In this document: piece after piece, positions 9,365-18,762 of the stretch
How positions within the stretch are numbered: position 1 is the first letter of the stretch
Layout: every line of letters starts with the position of its first letter
Program-made: the position numbers and the translations under genes
NCBI RefSeq assembly: GCF_020165985.1
Contig: NZ_JAIUKZ010000018.1
Coordinates: 434,001 to 498,000, forward strand
Direction of reading: 5' to 3'
DNA: 64,000 nucleotides
Origin: Bacillus sp. RAR_GA_16
GTDB lineage: Bacteria; Bacillota; Bacilli; Bacillales; Guptibacillaceae
The notes under the pieces: model-generated
The model's input: only the letters and a program-made list of their open reading frames with translations
Databases searched by the model: none
What the model was told of the DNA's origin: nothing

Positions 9365-9553
9365 CTAAGCTTCTAATCTAACCATCTCTTTACGAAGCTC
9401 TTCAAGCTTCAACTTACATCTCTTCATTTCCTCCTGATCACTAGCCGTCATTGCATCGTGTAGCGTTGCCAACTCATAGTCAATTTCCATTCTCAATACC
9501 GGAATCCGCTTCTCTGCTTCGTTTCTTTGTAATGACTGAATCACTTGTTTCAT
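9365..9553 (-). CDS. ykzI: YkzI-like small coiled-coil protein
   Basis: A 62-residue, almost wholly helical charged protein; LRMEIDYELATLHDAM and CKLKLEELRKEMVRLE suggest a short coiled-coil hairpin. The start is ATG with an AGAGGGGTG site. Its place between yktB and the suhB homologue matches B. subtilis ykzI, which I use for the name. The function is unknown. Confidence 0.7.
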   Translation of the reverse strand: MKQVIQSLQRNEAEKRIPVLRMEIDYELATLHDAMTASDQEEMKRCKLKLEELRKEMVRLEA

Positions 9554-9814
9554 GGTAACCTACACCCCTCTTCTTTTCGATTAAGCAGTCATGGTTATCA
9601 GAGAAACCTATAAGACGGAATATTCTGATATTTCTGCTTTGATTACTATATCCTATGCCTGACTTGCTCACTATGCAACCTCTTTATTTGTTACTATTTT
9701 TCCTCTTTTGCTTCTATTTCAAACCTATCGTTACACATCAATCGTCAGAATTCATATAAATTGCAGTTCTATGTTACTATAAACGTATAAAATTTTGTCG
9801 CAATGGAGGATATT

Positions 9815-10444
9815 ATGTCATTTAATGGATTTACTCAACACGATTTTAACGCCTTCCAAATCGAAGGACTTGATGCAAGAATGGAAGCCATTCAAGATCG
9901 AATTCAACCAAAATTTGCTTCAATAAGTGAAGAGCTAAAAAGTGACCTGGAAATTCTTACAGGAAATGAAATGCACCTTCACATAGCTCGTCATGCTAGA
10001 AGAACAAAGAATCCCCCTGTTGATACATGGATGGCATTTTCTCATAATAAACGAGGATACAAAATGCATCCTCATTTTCAGATTGGCTTATTTGATGACC
10101 ATGTGTTTGTATGGCTTGCATATATTTACGAGTTGCCTGGAAAGCCACAAATGGCTTCATTACTTTTAGAGCATATAACTGACCTTCAAAAGAATATTCC
10201 TGAGTCCTATTGGATTTCGACTGATCATACAAAGAAAAAGGCAAGTCAGCCGATCACCGATGTTGAACTTGAGAAAGTCCTAACCCGCTTTCGAGATGTG
10301 AAAAAAGGTGAATTTCTTGTTGGACGTCATTTTGCAAGCGACGATCCCTTATTGCACAATGGGGAACAATTTATTGATGAGGTAAAAAAGACTTTTGAGA
10401 CGCTTATGCCGTTTTATCACCTTTCACTACAAGCCACAAAATAA
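9815..10444 (+). CDS. yktB: YktB family protein (DUF1054)
   Basis: A 209-residue soluble protein recognised from its opening SFNGFTQHDFNAFQIEGLDA and the conserved HPHFQIGLFDDHVFVWLAYI. The start is ATG 9815 behind ATGGAGGA. The family has a solved fold in B. subtilis but no assigned activity. It is followed by a two-way hairpin shared with yktA. Confidence 0.9.
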   Translation: MSFNGFTQHDFNAFQIEGLDARMEAIQDRIQPKFASISEELKSDLEILTGNEMHLHIARHARRTKNPPVDTWMAFSHNKRGYKMHPHFQIGLFDDHVFVWLAYIYELPGKPQMASLLLEHITDLQKNIPESYWISTDHTKKKASQPITDVELEKVLTRFRDVKKGEFLVGRHFASDDPLLHNGEQFIDEVKKTFETLMPFYHLSLQATK

Positions 10445-10471
10445 AAACCAGGGAAAATTCCCTGGTTTTTA
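10443..10471. terminator. Bidirectional terminator between yktB and yktA
   Basis: AAAAACCAGGGAA and TTCCCTGGTTTTT form a perfect stem with T-runs on both strands between two converging genes. Confidence 0.85.
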
Positions 10472-10741
10472 TTTTGTCATTTTTACTTTTTCACGATCGG
10501 TTTGTTTCGCTTCTTTTACAACATGATAAGTAGAGTATCCTGTTTCATTATCAAATTGTTTGAAAATCTGCTTTTCCTCCGATTTAGAGGGAACGACATC
10601 TTTAAACCCGTGATAGCTACTAATTAATTCGCCCTTATGGACGCCTCGATCATACGCTTGCTCGATTAATTCAAAAAATTGTACCACCTTAATGACTTCT
10701 TCTTTACTCCAATCAATTGAAATGGGATAGTGCACTTCCAT
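10469..10741 (-). CDS. yktA: YktA family protein (UPF0223)
   Basis: A 90-residue helical protein. The UPF0223 opening YPISIDWSKEEVIKVVQFFE and the block KQFDNETGYSTYHVVK are clear. The start ATG 10741 is chosen because AGAGGAG lies 8 bases before it. It follows the flavin oxidoreductase gene closely, so the two may be co-transcribed. The biochemical role is unknown. Confidence 0.88.
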   Translation of the reverse strand: MEVHYPISIDWSKEEVIKVVQFFELIEQAYDRGVHKGELISSYHGFKDVVPSKSEEKQIFKQFDNETGYSTYHVVKEAKQTDREKVKMTK

Positions 10742-10755
10742 TTTCTCACTCCTCT

Positions 10756-11715
10756 CTACTGCTGCCATTTTACTCGAATTTCATTTGCTTCTTGATCCAT
10801 ACGTTCAAATAACTCGCTTACTGAAGGGACATCATGAATTCTTCCCATCACCTGACCTGCCCAGGCAAACCCTTCTTCTTCTTTTCCTTCATATATAAAC
10901 TTCCTGTTCGCTTCACCACTTATGTATTCTTTTAGTAGTTCATATCCGCCACCACTTGCTTCCATCCTCGTAATTTGTTCAGCAAACACATTTCGGATAA
11001 CTCTCGCAGGTGCCCCAAGGCTCCGCTTTATAATCATTGTATCGGTCTCAGTGCCCTGCAACAAGCGTTGTTTATAACCATGATGAGCGTGAGTACACTC
11101 TTTTGTTGCGATAAATCGTGTTCCCATTTCAACTCCTTCAGCGCCAAGTGCAAGTGATGCCATCAACCCTCGTCCATCTCCGATTCCTCCAGATGCAATA
11201 ACAGGAATCGAAACCGCATCAACGACTTGAGGAACGAGTACCATTGTACCAGTATCTTCCTTGCCGAGATGCCCGCCACCTTCTTGTCCAACCACCATAA
11301 CAGCCGCAGCGCCAAGCTCTTCTGCCTTAATGGCCTGCCGCTTACCAGCTGTTAAAACAAGTACTTTCACCTTCGTCCCCTTCACCTGATCAAAAAAAGG
11401 TTTAGGGTTTCCACCCGTCACCGAGATGATTTCCACTCCTGCTTGAATAGCGGTTTCTAGCATGTGTTCAAAAGGTCTCCCGTGTTGGCCAATTGCAAAA
11501 TTAACCCCGAATGGCTGATCAGTAAGACTTCTCGTAAGATTAATCTCATCTTTAAGCTGTGTTTCTGACTCCATAGACATGGCTGTAAGCTGACCGAGGC
11601 CCCCGGCATTGCTAACAGCAGCAGCTAATTCATGATAAGCAAGGTAAGCAAGTCCTCCTTGGACGATCGGTCTCTGAATTCCTAGCAACTCAGTCAATCG
11701 CGTGTTCCACTTCAT
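10756..11715 (-). CDS. Nitronate monooxygenase / NAD(P)H-dependent flavin oxidoreductase
   Basis: A TIM-barrel FMN enzyme of about 319 residues. Family signatures include RPIVQGGLAYLAYHELAAAV near the N terminus, a VVGQEGGGHLG motif and the phosphate-binding VIASGGIGDGRGLMASLALG, then GTRFIATKE. These also occur in FabK enoyl-ACP reductases; oxidation of nitronates is the most likely activity but is not proven. ATG 11715 has an AGGAGAGG site and is preferred to a start 21 bases upstream. Confidence 0.85.
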   Translation of the reverse strand: MKWNTRLTELLGIQRPIVQGGLAYLAYHELAAAVSNAGGLGQLTAMSMESETQLKDEINLTRSLTDQPFGVNFAIGQHGRPFEHMLETAIQAGVEIISVTGGNPKPFFDQVKGTKVKVLVLTAGKRQAIKAEELGAAAVMVVGQEGGGHLGKEDTGTMVLVPQVVDAVSIPVIASGGIGDGRGLMASLALGAEGVEMGTRFIATKECTHAHHGYKQRLLQGTETDTMIIKRSLGAPARVIRNVFAEQITRMEASGGGYELLKEYISGEANRKFIYEGKEEEGFAWAGQVMGRIHDVPSVSELFERMDQEANEIRVKWQQ

Positions 11716-11935
11716 CCTATATCCTCTCCTTCTCAATAAACCATTTCGAGAAATAGAAAGGATCTCCTCTTATAGAATTTCAAAAGGAACTTCACCATAA
11801 AATAAAACTTGCAAAATAGGACTCATGTGATTATACTCAGTTTGTTTAAGGAAGAAAAATGTTCTCGTTGACCTTGAACATCTACTTATTCGAACAAGCT
11901 TAGTATATTAAAGTATAAATAAAGAGGTGCTTGAT

Positions 11936-13411
11936 TTGCAACAAAACGAAACACCATTATTCACTGGTTTAGTGAATCACGCAAATAAAAATCCGATTCA
12001 ATTTCATATCCCTGGTCATAAAAAAGGAAATGGAATGGATCCTGAATTTCGTGAATTCATTGGTGATAATGCTCTATCAATTGATTTAATAAACATTCAG
12101 CCACTTGATGATCTTCATCATCCACATGGTATGATTAAACAAGCACAAGACCTGGCAGCAGAAGCTTTTGGTGCCGATGCCACATTTTTCTCTGTTCAAG
12201 GAACGAGTGGAGCGATTATGACAATGGTTATGACCGTTTGCTCTCCTGGCGATAAGATCATCGTACCTAGAAATGTTCATAAATCGGTGATGTCTGCCAT
12301 TATTTTTTCAGGGGCTACCCCCGTTTTTATTCATCCTGAAATTGATCCTAAGCTCGGAATTTCGCATGGCATTACCCCAGTCGCCGTTAAAAAAGCACTT
12401 GAACAGCATCCAGATGCCAAAGGCGTACTTGTCATTAACCCGACTTATTTCGGGATCTCAGCAAACCTAGAAGAAATTGTGTCCATTTCACATGCATATG
12501 ACGTACCCGTTTTAGTAGATGAAGCACACGGGGTTCACATACACTTTCATGATCGCTTACCAGTTTCCGCCATGCAAGCAGGCGCTGATATGGCTGCAAC
12601 AAGCGTCCATAAACTCGGTGGTTCTATGACGCAAAGCTCTGTTCTCAATGTAAAAGAAGGACTTATTTCTGCTAAGCGCGTGCAAACCATTATTAGTATG
12701 TTAACAACGACTTCTACTTCTTATATCCTTCTGGCTTCACTAGATGTCGCAAGAAAAAGACTCGTTATGGAAGGGTACGAATTAGTCGAAAATGCCATCA
12801 AGCTAGCAGATCATGCTCGTAAACAAATTAATGAAATCTCCCCGCTCTACTGTGTTGGAAATGAAATTCTCGGTACGAATGCCACCTATGATTATGATCC
12901 AACAAAACTTATTATTTCTGTGCATGACCTAGGGATTACAGGCTATGAGGCGGAGGTATGGTTGCGAAAAGAAGCGAATCTGGAGGTAGAGCTTTCTGAT
13001 TTGTATAACTTACTTTGTATTGTGACGCCAGGTGATGATGAAGAATCTGTCAATGCTCTCGTCTTCGCTTTAAAAGATATGGTAGAAGCGTTTAAAGAAT
13101 CTGATGGTACTGTAACTGAAAAGTTTGATGTTCATGCACCTGATATTCCAACGCTAGCCGTGTCACCAAGGGATGCTTTTTATTCCGAAACAGAAATTAT
13201 TCCATTTAGTGAGTCTGCTGGACGCGTCATAGCCGAGTTCGTTATGGTGTATCCACCAGGCATTCCGATCTTTATCCCTGGAGAAATTATTACGGAAGAA
13301 AATTTGAAGTACATCGAGGAAAATATCGAAGCTGGACTTCCCGTTCAAGGACCAGAAGATGATGAATTAAAATTTATTCGAGTGATCAAGGAATATAAAG
13401 CAATTAAATAA
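11936..13411 (+). CDS. speA: Arginine/lysine/ornithine decarboxylase SpeA
   Basis: A fold-type I PLP enzyme that starts polyamine synthesis (arginine to agmatine in B. subtilis). Visible landmarks are IPGHKKGNGMDPEF, SVQGTSGA, the PLP-aspartate block VLVDEAHG and the Schiff-base lysine in TSVHKLGGS, with the C-terminal VYPPGIPIFIPGE. I choose TTG 11936, 7 bases after GAGGTG; a GTG at 11927 lies inside that site. It is close in sequence to B. subtilis SpeA along its length and has the SR1P gene just downstream, as expected from the speA-SR1-pdh synteny. Confidence 0.93.
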   Translation: MQQNETPLFTGLVNHANKNPIQFHIPGHKKGNGMDPEFREFIGDNALSIDLINIQPLDDLHHPHGMIKQAQDLAAEAFGADATFFSVQGTSGAIMTMVMTVCSPGDKIIVPRNVHKSVMSAIIFSGATPVFIHPEIDPKLGISHGITPVAVKKALEQHPDAKGVLVINPTYFGISANLEEIVSISHAYDVPVLVDEAHGVHIHFHDRLPVSAMQAGADMAATSVHKLGGSMTQSSVLNVKEGLISAKRVQTIISMLTTTSTSYILLASLDVARKRLVMEGYELVENAIKLADHARKQINEISPLYCVGNEILGTNATYDYDPTKLIISVHDLGITGYEAEVWLRKEANLEVELSDLYNLLCIVTPGDDEESVNALVFALKDMVEAFKESDGTVTEKFDVHAPDIPTLAVSPRDAFYSETEIIPFSESAGRVIAEFVMVYPPGIPIFIPGEIITEENLKYIEENIEAGLPVQGPEDDELKFIRVIKEYKAIK

Positions 13412-13437
13412 GAGGCGGCCATGTGGCCGCCTCTTTG
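13411..13437. terminator. speA terminator
   Basis: AGAGGCGGCC pairs with GGCCGCCTCT around ATGT and is followed by TTTG on the plus strand. A run of T on the minus strand is lacking, but the stem may also serve the converging SR1P gene. Confidence 0.75.
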
Positions 13438-13449
13438 TCTTATTAAGAA

Positions 13450-13563
13450 TTATTTCTTATCTTTCTTATTACATTCCGGGCATCTGCTGTAAAGCGTGCT
13501 TACCTTCTCTTCCATAACGTGATCAATCGTTTTTTCGCAAGTTTGGCAAATGATAATACCCAT
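13450..13563 (-). CDS. sr1P: SR1P-like GapA-binding peptide; ORF of an SR1-type dual-function RNA
   Basis: A 37-residue peptide starting MGIIICQTCEKTIDH, with EKVSTLYSRCPEC near its end. The CQTC and CPEC pairs and the EKV-TLY block match the SR1P family, whose B. subtilis member binds GapA and promotes RNase J1 activity. The ribosome site is AAGGGGTG upstream of ATG 13563. It sits between speA and the pdh region, the same place as SR1 in B. subtilis. The sigma-A promoter and CcpN-like operators upstream support it. Base pairing to ahrC mRNA by the RNA was not tested. Confidence 0.75.
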   Translation of the reverse strand: MGIIICQTCEKTIDHVMEEKVSTLYSRCPECNKKDKK

Positions 13564-13615
13564 TCTCAACACCCCTTAAGTTAGTTTTGAAAACGCTTCC
13601 GTTTCGCTTAATTCC

Positions 13616-13644
13616 ATAATAGTGTGTCACAATTGTTTTGTCAA
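13616..13644 (-). promoter_or_regulatory. Sigma-A promoter of the SR1-like RNA
   Basis: A consensus -35 TTGACA (13639-13644) and a -10 TATTAT (13616-13621) are separated by exactly 17 bases and point into the SR1P gene, about 45 bases upstream of its start codon. Confidence 0.85.
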
Positions 13645-13663
13645 CACTATATTGTATATCACA
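13621..13663 (-). promoter_or_regulatory. Two CcpN-type operators flanking the SR1 promoter
   Basis: Read on the minus strand, TGTGATATACA (13653-13663) fits the CcpN consensus TRTGHYATAYW at all positions and lies just upstream of the -35. TGTGACACACT (13621-13631) matches 10 of 11 positions and abuts the -10. CcpN represses SR1, gapB and pckA under glycolytic conditions in B. subtilis; control here is inferred from site and gene. Confidence 0.65.
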
Positions 13664-13758
13664 TTATATTCTTTTAGCGTTAATATGTGTGCTAAGTAAC
13701 AATTGTCAGAAAACTATTTTAATTGTACACTTATATGGATGAAGAAAGGAGGATTTAT

Positions 13759-14139
13759 ATGCCACAAAGTGCTTATCTCACTCCGACAACAGGTGAGGAT
13801 TTTTCCCTCAATCATGTTAAAAGCCTTCTTACTTACTACATGGATATTACATCAAAAACTGGTGAACAACTTTCCTGGTCCTACGGCAACTTCGCTTTCC
13901 CTTATACGCTTGTTGAAAAAACGGAGTCTGACGATTGGTTTTATCTTAAAGGGAAAAACGATGACTTTCGAACAATTGTGATCGGAATAGCAAATAAAAC
14001 CCTGCAGATTGTTTTACCCGATCATTCGACTCACGGAGATAAAGCAAAGGCAAATGAACTATCTAAATTTCTTGCTACTAAATTGAAAGCTGATCTGATC
14101 CTTTTTAATGGGAGAAAAATGTTATATACGAAAAAATAA
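13759..14139 (+). CDS. DUF1885 family protein
   Basis: A 126-residue soluble protein. The start ATG 13759 follows AAAGGAGG. The block YYMDITSKTGEQLSWSYGNFAFPYT is what I associate with the DUF1885 family of Bacillaceae. No catalytic motif is visible. It stands alone, divergent from the SR1-like gene, and ends in a hairpin. Confidence 0.7.
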   Translation: MPQSAYLTPTTGEDFSLNHVKSLLTYYMDITSKTGEQLSWSYGNFAFPYTLVEKTESDDWFYLKGKNDDFRTIVIGIANKTLQIVLPDHSTHGDKAKANELSKFLATKLKADLILFNGRKMLYTKK

Positions 14140-14164
14140 ACAGCCTCATGGCTGTTTATTTTTG
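14137..14164. terminator. Terminator shared with the deacetylase gene
   Basis: AAACAGCC pairs with GGCTGTTT around TCAT, followed by ATTTTTG on the plus strand; it overlaps the end of the converging gene. Confidence 0.65.
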
Positions 14165-15025
14165 TAGCGGTTCTATTTGAGCTGGATCGATCAGTGCATA
14201 GTCTTTGTCTCGTAGACCTTTTACAATGTCACCTAAAGCGGCAGCTGTCCAATCACGGTCATGCATCAGTAAGTTAGCACCGTTTTGAAGAAGTGGTGAA
14301 TTCACCATGATATCTGCAATAGCTGCTTTATTCTGATATTCCTTCACCCAATCATATCCGTAAGTCCAATTCATCACGAGCATGCCTTCTTCTTCAGCGA
14401 GTGACTTAGAAAAGTCAGTATTTGAACCAAAAGGCGCTCTAAAGAACTTCGGTTTTTCCCCGATTACTTCTTCAATCATATCATTTAGCTTCACAATCTC
14501 TTCTCTTTGCTCATCTTCAGATAAAGATTTCAAGTCTGCATGGGTCATCGTGTGATTTCCAATTTCAAAGCCCATGTCGTGAATTTCTTTTAATCTAGCC
14601 TTTTCTTCATCAGTATCAATAAAGTGTCCATTGACAAAGAAAATGGCAGGAGCATCGAGTTCTTTTAATGTTTTTGCCATTTCAACGGCATTTTTGTCTG
14701 GGGCATCATCGATCGTTAAAAGAACGGCTTCAGCTGGAGCTTCATTTATCGGTTCAAATCCCCAAAATGCTTCATTTAAGCGATATTCAGGCTCTTTCGC
14801 TGCTGTAGCCTCTTCTTCTTTCTGTTGCTCTTCTTCCCCTTCACTTGTCTCATTTGAATCCGTTTGTTCATTAGATGTGTCGGCGTTCGCCTCTTCTTCG
14901 TTTGAAGCTTGTTCATTACTGCTCGCACTGTTAGTCGTGCTATTTGTTTCTGATCCTGCATTTGTTGAGCAAGCTGCTGCAAAAAGCAGGAGTGCCAAGG
15001 TCATCCATTTTAACGTATTTGTCAT
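14156..15025 (-). CDS. Polysaccharide deacetylase lipoprotein (NodB domain)
   Basis: A 289-residue lipoprotein. The signal peptide ends in lipobox FAAAC at about Cys19. A long Ser/Asn/Glu/Thr linker (about 20-80) spans the wall. The NodB domain shows TIDDAPD (the DD metal/catalytic pair), the zinc histidines in NHTMTHADL and FRAPFG. It should remove acetyl groups from peptidoglycan or another N-acetylglucosamine polymer outside the membrane. The linker is unusually low in complexity. Confidence 0.88.
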   Translation of the reverse strand: MTNTLKWMTLALLLFAAACSTNAGSETNSTTNSASSNEQASNEEEANADTSNEQTDSNETSEGEEEQQKEEEATAAKEPEYRLNEAFWGFEPINEAPAEAVLLTIDDAPDKNAVEMAKTLKELDAPAIFFVNGHFIDTDEEKARLKEIHDMGFEIGNHTMTHADLKSLSEDEQREEIVKLNDMIEEVIGEKPKFFRAPFGSNTDFSKSLAEEEGMLVMNWTYGYDWVKEYQNKAAIADIMVNSPLLQNGANLLMHDRDWTAAALGDIVKGLRDKDYALIDPAQIEPLQK

Positions 15026-15372
15026 TTCTCTCTCCCCTTATGTAGTCTTATTCCATCATAAACCAAATAGGGAGATGGAGAAAGAGAAGAATGTCACAAT
15101 TAACCAACAAATTCCTATTCATTATCCTACAATTCTGACTAACAACCTGACATGGTATTTTCCTTTACAACGTTGATTTCAACAAATATACTAGACAACG
15201 TGGCAATTTTCGTGATCCGTTATAAGCCTGTTAATAATAGGGAATAGAGCACTTTTCTGCATAGTTTTCATAGCGCAAGGTAACATTGAGTACACAAGCT
15301 TCTATTTCTTATGTATAAAGGAATTTTTCGGATAAATGTAAAGAAAAATGATTAGAAAGGTGATGATGAAAT
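15026..15372. other. Intergenic region between the deacetylase and BCCT genes
   Basis: A 347-base AT-rich spacer holding the upstream regions of two divergent genes. I see no gene, RNA or confident promoter in it beyond the ribosome sites at each edge. Confidence 0.5.
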
Positions 15373-16878
15373 TTGAATAAGCTTACAGCAGTCTTTATTA
15401 TCTCTGTCGTATTGTCTCTCATTTTTATTTCATGGGGAACCATTTCTCCAGAGTCATTAGATGCAACAACTTCTTCACTTCAAAGCTTTCTTCAAGTGAA
15501 GTTTGGATGGTTTTATTTATTAGCAGCGTCAGGCTTTCTTATTTTTGCGATCTATCTTATTTTTTCCAAGTATGGAAGGCTTCGACTTGGAAAAGAAACC
15601 GATGTTCCTGAGTATAACCTGATCACGTGGTTTGCCATGCTATTCTCTGCTGGTATGGGAATTGGACTTGTATTCTGGGGTGTAGCAGAACCAATGTTCC
15701 ATTATTACGATCCTCCAGCTGGCGCAGCAGCTCAATCTGATGAAGCTGCTCGACTCGCGTTTCAGTATAGCTTCTTTCACTGGGGACTTCATCCATGGGG
15801 AATTTACACAGTCGTTGCCCTTGCACTGGCTTTCTTTAAATTCAGAAAAGGTGCCCCTGGACTAATTAGTGCAATCTTCTATCCTATTCTTGGTGAGCGA
15901 GTAAAAGGGCCCATCGGAAAATTAATAGATGTGATTGCCGTTATTGCTACAGTATTTGGTGTAGCAACTTCACTTGGATTCGGAGCTTCGCAAATTGGCG
16001 GAGGAATTTCTTATTTAACAGGAATTGAAAATTCGTTTACCACACAATTAATCATTATCTTGATTGTGACAGTGCTTTATATGATTTCGGCTTCAACAGG
16101 GATTTCAAAAGGAATTAAGTATTTAAGTAATACGAATATCGTACTTGCCATTTTACTCATGTTCTTCTTGCTCTTTGCAGGACCAACAAACTTTATTATG
16201 GATCTCTTTACATCTACGCTAGGGTCTTATATTCAAAATCTGCCCAGCATGAGTCTTCGTATGAGACCTTTTGAAGGATCGTCCTGGATTCAGAGCTGGA
16301 CAATCTTTTACTGGGCTTGGTGGATTGCCTGGGCACCATTTGTCGGAACATTTATTGCTCGCGTATCAAAAGGAAGAACAATTCGAGAATTTGTCTTAGG
16401 TGTCCTTCTCGTCCCGACGATTTTTGGTGCATTATGGTTCACTGTATTCGGAGGATCGGCTATTTCTCTCGATATGGCTGGAACAGGGATTTATGACATT
16501 ATTAATAATCAAGGGATGGAAGTTGCTCTATTTGCTGTGCTTGAGCAATATCCTCTTGGTACCATCATGTCGATCATTGCGATTTTACTTATTAGCACTT
16601 TCTTCATTACGTCTGCTGACTCTGCAACGTTCGTGCTTGGTATGCAAACAACAAATGGTAGTATGAACCCATCCACAAAAGTAAAACTAACTTGGGGTGT
16701 GATTCAATCTTCTGCAGCAGCCGTATTGCTTTGGTCCGGTGGTCTCGGAGCCCTGCAAACCGCGTCAATCATCGCTGCATTTCCATTTGCAATCATTATA
16801 ATTGGTATGATTATTTCTCTCTTAAAAGCCTTTAAGGATGAAAAAATCCCGGCTAGACCGCCAAATAAGGATCAATAA
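15373..16878 (+). CDS. BCCT family glycine betaine/choline transporter (OpuD-like)
   Basis: A sodium-coupled importer of compatible solutes with 12 membrane segments. Visible BCCT landmarks are MLFSAGMGIGLVFWGVAEP after the second helix and the tryptophan-rich FYWAWWIAWAPFVGTF, followed by RVSKGRTIREFV. The length of 501 residues is usual for OpuD. The start is TTG 15373 behind AAAGGTG; the nearby ATG codons run straight into a stop. Osmotic protection is the likely role. A strong terminator follows. Confidence 0.92.
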   Translation: MNKLTAVFIISVVLSLIFISWGTISPESLDATTSSLQSFLQVKFGWFYLLAASGFLIFAIYLIFSKYGRLRLGKETDVPEYNLITWFAMLFSAGMGIGLVFWGVAEPMFHYYDPPAGAAAQSDEAARLAFQYSFFHWGLHPWGIYTVVALALAFFKFRKGAPGLISAIFYPILGERVKGPIGKLIDVIAVIATVFGVATSLGFGASQIGGGISYLTGIENSFTTQLIIILIVTVLYMISASTGISKGIKYLSNTNIVLAILLMFFLLFAGPTNFIMDLFTSTLGSYIQNLPSMSLRMRPFEGSSWIQSWTIFYWAWWIAWAPFVGTFIARVSKGRTIREFVLGVLLVPTIFGALWFTVFGGSAISLDMAGTGIYDIINNQGMEVALFAVLEQYPLGTIMSIIAILLISTFFITSADSATFVLGMQTTNGSMNPSTKVKLTWGVIQSSAAAVLLWSGGLGALQTASIIAAFPFAIIIIGMIISLLKAFKDEKIPARPPNKDQ

Positions 16879-16881
16879 TAG

Positions 16882-16918
16882 AAAAACGCACTGCCACAAT
16901 TGGTAGTGCGTTTTTTTG
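16882..16918 (+). terminator. Terminator of the BCCT gene
   Basis: AAACGCACTGCCA pairs with TGGTAGTGCGTTT (one G-T pair) and a T-run follows. Confidence 0.88.
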
Positions 16919-16940
16919 CTTTAGGAACGTTTCATACTCT

Positions 16941-17177
16941 CTATCCAATGACGATAATAAGAATATCCATAATAAAGGTTCCAGTGGTGGTGATCATGAG
17001 AAGGATGAAAAGCTCTTTTCCCCTTTTAAATAATTGAAAAGAAACCGTCCAATTGAGATATAAAAAGACAAGAAATAACACAACCTTATAATCAACATGA
17101 TCATGTGGTGAAAAATGTATAACCATATAGTAAGCGAACCAAATCAATACCTGAAGTACAATAACCCGTCCATACAT
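16941..17177 (-). CDS. Small three-helix membrane protein
   Basis: A 78-residue hydrophobic protein with about three membrane segments (VIVLQVLIWFAYYMVIHF, VVLFLVFLYLNWTVSF, LFILLMITTTGTFIMDILI). The start at ATG 17177 is preceded by GGTGGGGGTG. It resembles nothing I can name. It stands alone between the BCCT gene and the pdh operon. Confidence 0.55.
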   Translation of the reverse strand: MYGRVIVLQVLIWFAYYMVIHFSPHDHVDYKVVLFLVFLYLNWTVSFQLFKRGKELFILLMITTTGTFIMDILIIVIG

Positions 17178-17302
17178 GAATAGCACCCCCACCAGTAAGC
17201 ATCTATTCTATATGTATGTCCCAATCCTCTCTCCATTCACTCTCGCAACTGCTAACCATGCGTTAAACGTTCTAGCTTGAATAGCGTTAACATTGATATA
17301 TA

Positions 17303-17340
17303 AAAAAAAGCTCGGTGGACTATTGTCCTCCGAGCTTTTA
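17303..17340 (-). terminator. pdh operon terminator
   Basis: On the minus strand AAAGCTCGGAGGAC pairs with GTCCACCGAGCTTT (one mismatch) and a long T-run follows directly after pdhD. Confidence 0.88.
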
Positions 17341-17347
17341 CTATTGA

Positions 17348-18758
17348 TTAACCAATATGAATAGGAGTACCTAGAGCTACTTCAGCAGCTTCCATTGTAA
17401 TCTCTCCAAGTGTTGGGTGAGCATGGATGGTTAGAGCAATATCTTCAGCTGTCATACCAGCTTCAATTGCAAGACCAAGCTCAGCAATCATATCAGAAGC
17501 GTTAGGACCAGCAATTTGAGCGCCGATCACTAGACCGTCTTCTTTACGAGTAATCAGCTTCATAAATCCTTCACTGTCGTTAAGAGACAATGCACGGCCG
17601 TTAGCGCCGAATGGGAATTTAGATGCTTTTACATCGAATCCTTGATCTTTTGCTTCTTTTTCAGTGTAACCAACTGAAGCGAGTTCAGGATCAGAGAAAA
17701 CAACCGCTGGGATTGCAAGATAATCAATCACAGAGTTTTCACCGCTGATTGCTTCTGCTGCTACTTTACCTTCGTAAGAAGCTTTATGAGCAAGTGCAGG
17801 ACCTTCTACGATATCACCAATTGCGTAGATGTTATCGAAGTTTGTACGACACTGCTTGTCGATCTTCACAAGACCTTTATCCGTCATTTCAACGCCAAGC
17901 TCTTCAAGACCAATTTCATTTGTGTTTGGCTTACGACCAACTGTAACAAGAACATAATCAGCGTCAAACGACTTCGTTTCACCTTTGATTTCTGCTGTTA
18001 CGGTTACGCCTTCTTCTGTTTCTTCAACGCCTTGTGCAAGAGCTTCAGTAATAATTTCAACATTACCTTTCTTCTTAAGACGACGAGAAACAAGAGAGCT
18101 CATTTGTTTTTCGAATCCAGGTAGAATCTGCTTCGTACCTTCAAGGATTGTTACTTCAGTACCGAAGTTTGCATACACAGTACCAAGTTCGATACCGATG
18201 TACCCTCCACCGATAACAACCATTTTCTTAGGTACTTCGTCAAGTGCAAGTGCACCAGTTGAAGAAATAACGCGCTTGCTCCATTTGAAGCTAGGAAGTT
18301 CAATCGGGCGAGATTCCTGTTGCGATAATGCAGTTGTTGAAAGTATACGTTTGAGAGTTCTTTTCATCCATGATACGAACTGTGTTCTTATCGACGAAAT
18401 AAACTTCACCGTTCAATACTTCAACTTTGTTTGATTTCATAAGTCCAGCAACGCCGCCAGTAAGCTTGTTAACAACAGAAGATTTCCACTCCTGAACTTT
18501 TTTCATGTCAACGCTCACGTTCTCAGCTGTAATTCCGATATCATCGGAATGTTTTGCAGACTCATATTTATGAGATGCATTGATCATTGCTTTTGAAGGG
18601 ATACAGCCGACGTTTAAGCAAACTCCGCCTAGAGTACCTTTGTCAGCAATGGCAACTTTCTGACCAAGTTGTGCTGCACGGATTGCAGCAACGTATCCAC
18701 CTGGTCCAGCTCCTACTACAAGTGTGTCTAATTCGATTGGAAAATCTCCTACTACCAT
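17348..18758 (-). pseudogene. pdhD: Dihydrolipoamide dehydrogenase (E3), interrupted by a +1 frameshift
   Basis: The FAD enzyme that reoxidises dihydrolipoyl groups of the pyruvate dehydrogenase complex. The first frame holds [16 protein letters not shown] and the redox disulphide [13 protein letters not shown] (Cys47/Cys52). It stops soon after CIIATG. The rest, from SRPIELPSF through the NAD site [13 protein letters not shown] to the catalytic IHAHPTLGE, is in another frame. Reading GATC instead of GATTC at 18312-18316 (plus strand) restores IATGSRPIEL. The start ATG follows GGAGGCG inside pdhC. The protein otherwise looks normal, so I suspect a sequence artefact. Confidence 0.9.
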
Positions 18759-18762
18759 GTTA

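Noticed and set aside
17348-18409. A separate 353-residue FAD protein beginning upstream of SRPIELPSF
   Set aside because: Its first 34 residues are out-of-frame pdhD sequence; homology begins at the frameshift point, so this is the second part of pdhD.
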